From JAJDYQ01 sp965214035 (lineage in GTDB: Bacteria > Pseudomonadota > Gammaproteobacteria > JAJDYQ01), in contig OZ243932.1 of assembly GCA_965214035.1 (NCBI GenBank), positions 2,449,605 to 2,513,604 on the forward strand: DNA of 64,000 nt, given 5' to 3'. The notes below the pieces were generated by a model that was not told the origin of the DNA, did no database searches, and saw nothing but the letters and a program-made list of their open reading frames with translations. Both the position numbers and the translations under genes were made by a program. Positions within the stretch are counted from its first letter, which is position 1. Each line of letters begins with the position of its first letter. This document shows positions 59,707-64,000 of the stretch, piece by piece.

Positions 59707-61008
59707 ATGAAAAAACTTACCGTTATGCTGACCATATCAGCGACGCTGCTGCTGTCCAGCCTGGCCTCCCTTGCCTCTCGCCTGACCATTGAAATCACCC
59801 AAGGAGCGCAGGGCACCACATCCGTTGCCGTCGTGCCATTCGGATGGCAGGGAACAGAACAACAACCGCCACAAGACATCAGCCTGATTATAGAATCCAA
59901 TCTGGAACGCAGCGGTCGATTTACAGCACTTGAACGCCAGGACATGTTGACGCAGCCGACCTCCGGCACAGGAATCAACTTCAGAACCTGGAAGCTGCTC
60001 AATGTCGATTATCTCATTGTCGGCAACATTCGCGAAACCGGGCCGGAAGAATATCAGATACAGGTGCAGTTGATAAATGTGGTCAGTGAAAAACAGCTTA
60101 CCGGCTTTCGTTATCCTGCCGGTCGCAACACCTTTCGGCGTCTGGCCAACCAGATTTCAGATGTCATATATGAAACACTGACTGGCGAACGCGGTGCCTT
60201 TAACACACGCATCGCCTACATAACCTCGACCGGCGGCCAGACCCCGGCCTACGACCTGTATATTGCCGACGCGGACGGCCACAATGCCCAGTCAATCGTT
60301 CGCTCCGCACAACCGCTGATGTCGCCGGCCTGGTCGCCTGATGGACAAAAGCTGGCTTACGTCTCGTTCGAGGGCCAGCGGGCACAGATATACATCCAGA
60401 ACATCCTGACCGGTCAGCGCGAGCGCATCAGCGCATTTGCCGGCATCAACGGTGCGCCGGCCTGGTCGCCCGATGGGCGCAGACTGGCGCTGACACTCTC
60501 ACACAAGGGCAACCCCGACATATACACCTTTGATATTGAGGCCCGGCGTTTTGACCGGTTGACCACCAGCACCGCCATCGATACCGAACCGGAATGGTCG
60601 CCGGACGGCGGTCACATCCTGTTCACCTCGGATCGTGGAGGCAAGGCACAGCTCTATAAAATCCCGGCATTTGGCGGGCGGGCCGAGCGGATAACCTACG
60701 AAGGCGACTACAATGCCGGAGGTGTCTATTCGCCGGACGGCAAATACATCGCCATAGTGCATGGTCGTGACCAGCGTTATCGCATTGCACTGCTTGAAAC
60801 AGACACCGGGCACCTGCAAATCCTGACGGACGGCTCTCTGGACGAATCGCCCAGCTTTGCCCCCAATGGTAGGATATTATTATATGCTACCACCAGAACG
60901 GGGAACGGTGTATTATCTGCCGTGTCGGTCGATGGGCGATACCGGCAACGGCTCGCCTCCCAGGATGGCGATGTCAGAGAGCCGGCCTGGTCGCCATACA
61001 ACCAGTAA
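59707..61008 (+). CDS. tolB: Tol-Pal system beta-propeller protein TolB
   Basis: A 433-residue periplasmic protein. The signal peptide (LTVMLTISATLLLSSLASLA) is followed by an alpha/beta domain with VAVVPFGWQG. A six-bladed propeller comes next, with repeated PAWSPDGQKLAYVSF and PEWSPDGGHILFTSDRGG motifs. It binds Pal through the propeller. It follows tolA by 36 bases in the standard operon. Confidence 0.96.
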   Translation: MKKLTVMLTISATLLLSSLASLASRLTIEITQGAQGTTSVAVVPFGWQGTEQQPPQDISLIIESNLERSGRFTALERQDMLTQPTSGTGINFRTWKLLNVDYLIVGNIRETGPEEYQIQVQLINVVSEKQLTGFRYPAGRNTFRRLANQISDVIYETLTGERGAFNTRIAYITSTGGQTPAYDLYIADADGHNAQSIVRSAQPLMSPAWSPDGQKLAYVSFEGQRAQIYIQNILTGQRERISAFAGINGAPAWSPDGRRLALTLSHKGNPDIYTFDIEARRFDRLTTSTAIDTEPEWSPDGGHILFTSDRGGKAQLYKIPAFGGRAERITYEGDYNAGGVYSPDGKYIAIVHGRDQRYRIALLETDTGHLQILTDGSLDESPSFAPNGRILLYATTRTGNGVLSAVSVDGRYRQRLASQDGDVREPAWSPYNQ

Positions 61009-61029
61009 CTTTAATTGTGAGGAAAACTT

Positions 61030-61569
61030 ATGAAAACACCCTTTAATTATTTGATAATGCCCGCACTGGCGCTGATGCTTGGTGCCTGCAGCGGCATGGG
61101 TACCAAGCAACCTGCCCCTGAACCCGAGGTCAGCAAACCCGCAGAGACGACACCTTCTGCAGGCAGTAGAGCCACAACCTCGGCGGTGGACAACCTTGGC
61201 TACATCAATGGCATACGGATAGACCGGGAAAACAGCCCGGACAGCATTCGCACGGTTTACTTTGAATACGACAGCAGCGAAGTCAGGACCGAATTTGTCC
61301 CCATCGTAGCCGCCCATGCCGAACTGTTGGCTTCGGACAGCAGCAAGCGTGTCGTGCTGGAAGGCCATGCAGATGAACGCGGTTCACGTGAGTACAATGT
61401 TGCACTGGGCGAGCGCCGTGCCATATCCGTTCGTCGTTTACTGCTCAGCAGCGGTGCGCGTGACAGCCAGATTCGGACCATCAGCTATGGAGAAGAGCGT
61501 CCTGCCGCCGTTGGACAAAATGAAAGTGCCTGGTCAAAGAACCGGCGGGTGAAAATACGGTACGAATAG
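61030..61569 (+). CDS. pal: Peptidoglycan-associated lipoprotein Pal
   Basis: A 179-residue lipoprotein. Signal peptide and lipobox (LMLGACSG, Cys as lipidation site) precede a Pro/Ser/Thr linker and an OmpA-like domain (VYFEYDSSEVRTEF, LEGHADERGSREYN, LGERRAISVRRLL) that binds peptidoglycan in the periplasm. It anchors the outer membrane and receives TolB. Confidence 0.97.
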   Translation: MKTPFNYLIMPALALMLGACSGMGTKQPAPEPEVSKPAETTPSAGSRATTSAVDNLGYINGIRIDRENSPDSIRTVYFEYDSSEVRTEFVPIVAAHAELLASDSSKRVVLEGHADERGSREYNVALGERRAISVRRLLLSSGARDSQIRTISYGEERPAAVGQNESAWSKNRRVKIRYE

Positions 61570-61571
61570 AC

Positions 61572-62747
61572 ATGCACCATGTGGTTTCAACCATTCTGCT
61601 GACGGCAGCTCTGCTGTCGTCAGCGGCTGTCAGCGCACAGACTCAGTCGCAGATGCTGGAGCTGATGCAACAGTTGACCCAGATAGAAGAAGAAATGCGC
61701 CAGCTAAGAGGCGAGGTCGAAAGGCTGACCTATGAAAACAGGCGTCTCAAGGCCCAACAGAATGACCTATATATCGACATCGAACAAAGAATCAGCACAC
61801 TGGAAGCTACCGGTAATCCGGCCAATATAGCGGTACCCGGTACCTCGGCACCCCCTTATTCAGGGGCAGGCATTACCGCCGTCGCACCGCAGCCGGCTAC
61901 ACCGGCATCAGGTGTCCCGGCAAATCCTTATCCGGGGACAGGTGTTACAACCGTTACTCCCCAACCAGTCCAGCCGGTTCTGCCGGTATCAGGCGCTCCG
62001 GCAAATCCTTATTCGGGGACAGGCATTGCCGCCGTTGCACCGCAGCCGGTCCAACCGGTTGCGCCGGTATCAGGCGTCCCGGCAAATCCTTATTCGGGGA
62101 CAGGCATTGCCGCCGTTGCACCGCAGCCGGTCCAGCCGGTTGCGCCGGTATCAGGCGTCCCGGCAAACCCTTATTCAGGGACAGGTGTTACAACCGCCAT
62201 ACCCCGACCGGTTCAACCAGTTACGCCGGCATCAGGCACTCCGATAGCTCCTTATCCGGGGACAGGCATTGCAACCACTGCCCCTCAACCGTTGCAACCG
62301 ACGACAGGCACACCGACGGCAGGCATTGTCACGCCGATCCGGCCGGTTCCGGCAGATCCGGCACAGGAACGGGCCGATTACAAGACAGCCTTTGACTTGC
62401 TGAAATCCGGCCGATACGAGGAAGCGATGACAGCCTACAACGGCTTTTTGCTGCGCCACCCCAATGGCCGCTATGCAGCCAATGCCCGTTACTGGCTGGG
62501 CGAAGCAAACTATGTAACGCGGCGCTTTACTCAGGCCCTCAGCGAATTTCAAAAAGTCACAGGCAGCCATCCCGACTCGCAAAAGGCACCAGATGCCATG
62601 CTGAAAATCGGCTACATCCACTACGAACTGCAACAACCCGACCAGGCCCGCCAGATACTGACCGCGCTGAAACAACAACATCCCGGCACCACTGCCGCCC
62701 GTCTGGCCGAAAACCGGCTGCAAAAAATGAAACTGGAAAACCGCTGA
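61572..62747 (+). CDS. cpoB: Cell division coordinator CpoB (YbgF), with extended proline-rich repeat linker
   Basis: The 391-residue periplasmic protein has a signal peptide (ILLTAALLSSAAVSA) and a coiled-coil trimerisation helix (MLELMQQLTQIEEEMRQLRG). A long Pro-rich linker of tandem 27-residue units (NPYSGTGIAAVAPQPVQPVA) comes next. The C-terminal TPR domain (DLLKSGRYEEAMTAYNGFL to the end) completes it. E. coli CpoB is about 260 residues, so the linker makes this one unusually long. CpoB couples PBP1B activity to Tol during division. It is the last tol-pal gene. Confidence 0.92.
   Translation: MHHVVSTILLTAALLSSAAVSAQTQSQMLELMQQLTQIEEEMRQLRGEVERLTYENRRLKAQQNDLYIDIEQRISTLEATGNPANIAVPGTSAPPYSGAGITAVAPQPATPASGVPANPYPGTGVTTVTPQPVQPVLPVSGAPANPYSGTGIAAVAPQPVQPVAPVSGVPANPYSGTGIAAVAPQPVQPVAPVSGVPANPYSGTGVTTAIPRPVQPVTPASGTPIAPYPGTGIATTAPQPLQPTTGTPTAGIVTPIRPVPADPAQERADYKTAFDLLKSGRYEEAMTAYNGFLLRHPNGRYAANARYWLGEANYVTRRFTQALSEFQKVTGSHPDSQKAPDAMLKIGYIHYELQQPDQARQILTALKQQHPGTTAARLAENRLQKMKLENR
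61912..62260 (+). repeat. 81-bp tandem repeats in the cpoB linker
   Basis: Units encoding about 27 residues (pattern NPY-SGTG-xxx-VxPQPVQPV-xPxSGxPA) repeat four to five times. Two central units are nearly identical at the DNA level. Confidence 0.85.
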
Positions 62748-62785
62748 TGGCTGTTGCCATCCGGTTGCTGCCACCGTGATACCCC

Positions 62786-63433
62786 ATGCCGCCCGCATCA
62801 CTCAGGGTCACTGAAATTTTCTACTCCCTGCAGGGCGAGGCCGCAACGACGGGACTGCCGACCGCCTTTATTCGACTCACCGGCTGCCCGTTGCGCTGCC
62901 AGTACTGCGACACCGCCTACGCCTTCACTGGTGGTCAACCAATGAGCCTGCAACAGATCATCGACAAAATCACATCCTGGCATCCCCGCTACGTCTGCGT
63001 GACCGGCGGCGAACCGCTGGCGCAAAAAAACTGCCGTCGGTTACTGAGCCACCTGTGTGATAACGGCTACCATGTGTCGCTGGAAACAGGCGGCGCCATG
63101 GATGTGGCCGACATTGACGAACGGGTATCCAGGATCATGGACCTCAAGACACCGGACTCCGGGGAAAGCGGCAAAAACCGGTTGCAAAACATCGACCTGC
63201 TCAATGCCCGTGACCGTATAAAGATGGTCATCTCCTCACGCCGCGACTACGAATGGGCCTGCGACATGCTGCAGCGACACAGGCTGCAACAACGCTGCGA
63301 AGTCCTGTTCTCCCCCAACACGGCCCAACAACCGGCCTCCGAACTGGCCGACTGGATTATCGAAGACAACCTGCCGGTCCGTTTTCAACTGCAACTGCAC
63401 AAAATACTGTGGGGAGAACAGCCGGGTCGATGA
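62786..63433 (+). CDS. queE: 7-carboxy-7-deazaguanine synthase QueE
   Basis: The 215-residue radical SAM enzyme makes CDG in the queuosine precursor pathway. IFYSLQGEAATTGLPTAFIR is the family start, TGCPLRCQYCDTAYAF has the cluster CxxxCxxC (one of the QueE variants), and VCVTGGEPLAQ is the SAM-binding GGE. The stop overlaps the queC start by four bases. queE-queC after the tol operon is common in Gammaproteobacteria. Confidence 0.95.
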   Translation: MPPASLRVTEIFYSLQGEAATTGLPTAFIRLTGCPLRCQYCDTAYAFTGGQPMSLQQIIDKITSWHPRYVCVTGGEPLAQKNCRRLLSHLCDNGYHVSLETGGAMDVADIDERVSRIMDLKTPDSGESGKNRLQNIDLLNARDRIKMVISSRRDYEWACDMLQRHRLQQRCEVLFSPNTAQQPASELADWIIEDNLPVRFQLQLHKILWGEQPGR

Positions 63434-64000
63434 AACAGGCAGATGACAGCCGACCGGTCGCAGATGAAGAAAAAAAAGCCGTGGTTCTGTTATCGGGCGG
63501 CCTGGATTCGGCCACAGCCCTGGCCATCGCCCAATCGGAACACTACGACTGTCATGCCCTCAGTCTGGCCTATGGTCAGCGTCACGATGCCGAACTGAAC
63601 GCAGCCACACAGATAGCGCACCGACACGCCGTCAGTGACCACCTGATACTGAACATTGAACTGGGACGCATGGGCGGATCGGCCCTGACAGACACCCGTA
63701 TAGCCATCCCGCAACAGCGCACACAGGGCATACCCGCGACCTACGTACCGGCGCGCAACACCATATTTCTGTCCTGTGCGCTGGGTTGGGCCGAAGTCAT
63801 CGGCGCATCGGCCATCTTCACCGGCATCAATGCGGTTGACTACTCAGGCTACCCCGACTGTCGTCCGGAATACATCGCCGCCTTCCAGGCCATGGCGAAG
63901 CTGGCGATCACCTGAGCAAAGCCCGTATCATCCAGTGGGGAACCGCCCTCGGCGTCGATTATTCACTGACAGTCTCATGCTATCAGGCCGATGAACAGGG
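63430..64000 (+). pseudogene. queC: 7-cyano-7-deazaguanine synthase QueC, apparently disrupted and cut by the window edge
   Basis: From 63430 the frame has the QueC signatures VVLLSGGLDSATALAIAQ (PP-loop ATP site) and LSLAYGQRHDAEL, then YVPARNTIFLSCALG. After AFQAMAKLA it hits a stop at 63913. In another frame the sequence resumes HLSKARIIQWGTALGVDYS and VSCYQADEQG, the expected later part of QueC. About 15-17 residues normally lying between KLA and HLSKA seem to be deleted with a frame change near 63908. The zinc-site Cys cluster would lie beyond the edge. The gene is probably broken unless the deletion is an assembly error. Confidence 0.75.

Noticed and set aside
1..64000. CRISPR array or tRNA genes
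   Set aside because: No regularly spaced repeats and no cloverleaf-like sequence were noticed on reading both strands.

Overview
The window is about 64 kb of chromosome from a Gammaproteobacterium of moderate GC content. The evidence is gene order: ygfB-pepP-ubiH-ubiI-gcv, zapA-ssrS(6S RNA)-fau, yebC-ruvC-ruvA-ruvB-ybgC-tolQRAB-pal-cpoB and hldE/waaA/lpxL are typical of that class. The split glycine decarboxylase (gcvPA/gcvPB), the YeeE/YedE sulfur transporter and the TRAP-linked malonate genes resemble sulfur-oxidising or methylotrophic lineages more than enterics. I cannot name a genus. No rRNA, tRNA or CRISPR array was found.

Layout. 1-6006: a partial receiver protein, then LPS core genes (lpxL-like, hldE, waaA) with an FAD oxidoreductase and an aldo/keto reductase in tightly packed order. 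6291-7298: a sulfotransferase-like gene carrying a recent in-frame tandem duplication. 7402-11781: malate synthase G, a YeeE/YedE permease and a small ComEA-like protein. 12060-18694: a malonate utilisation locus (malonyl-CoA synthetase, malonyl-CoA decarboxylase, three-part TRAP transporter) divergent from a GntR/FCD regulator, with palindromic operator candidates in the gap. A decayed IS256-family element follows (18726-19490). 19513-30512 (minus strand): ygfB, pepP, ubiH, ubiI-like, gcvT, gcvH, gcvPA, tpx, gcvPB, dgkA and a PfkB kinase.

30647-40287: zapA is separated from its usual partners, 6S RNA and fau, by about 8.2 kb of accessory DNA. That insert holds a broken AlbA_2 gene, a NucS/DUF91-like nuclease, an SH3 membrane protein, small ORFs, a broken DUF4160/DUF2442 pair, a frameshifted IS256-family element, an EcoRV-like restriction-modification system (endonuclease broken, methyltransferase intact), a CopG-type antitoxin and a gamma-glutamylcyclotransferase. 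Several genes end in short imperfect hairpins that resemble integron attC sites. I read the insert as a degraded, integrase-less cassette-like array, an inference that needs covariance-model testing.

40284-43897: a compact overlapping operon follows fau. It encodes a GT2 glycosyltransferase, a nucleosidase-like protein, a spore-photoproduct-lyase-like radical SAM protein and DusA. This is the most unusual functional grouping in the window. 44009-50797: FKBP isomerase, a degenerate Hpt-like protein, rmlA/rmlB/uppP, rep helicase, a cold-shock protein and a DUF6150 repeat protein. 50845-64000: M18 aminopeptidase, yebC, ruvC, ruvA, a DUF2157/GDYXXLXY membrane pair, ruvB, the complete Tol-Pal operon, queE and a queC copy with an apparent internal deletion.

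Signs of gene decay (two IS256-family elements, nonsense codons and frameshifts in accessory genes, the queC deletion) are frequent but lie almost entirely outside the conserved operons.
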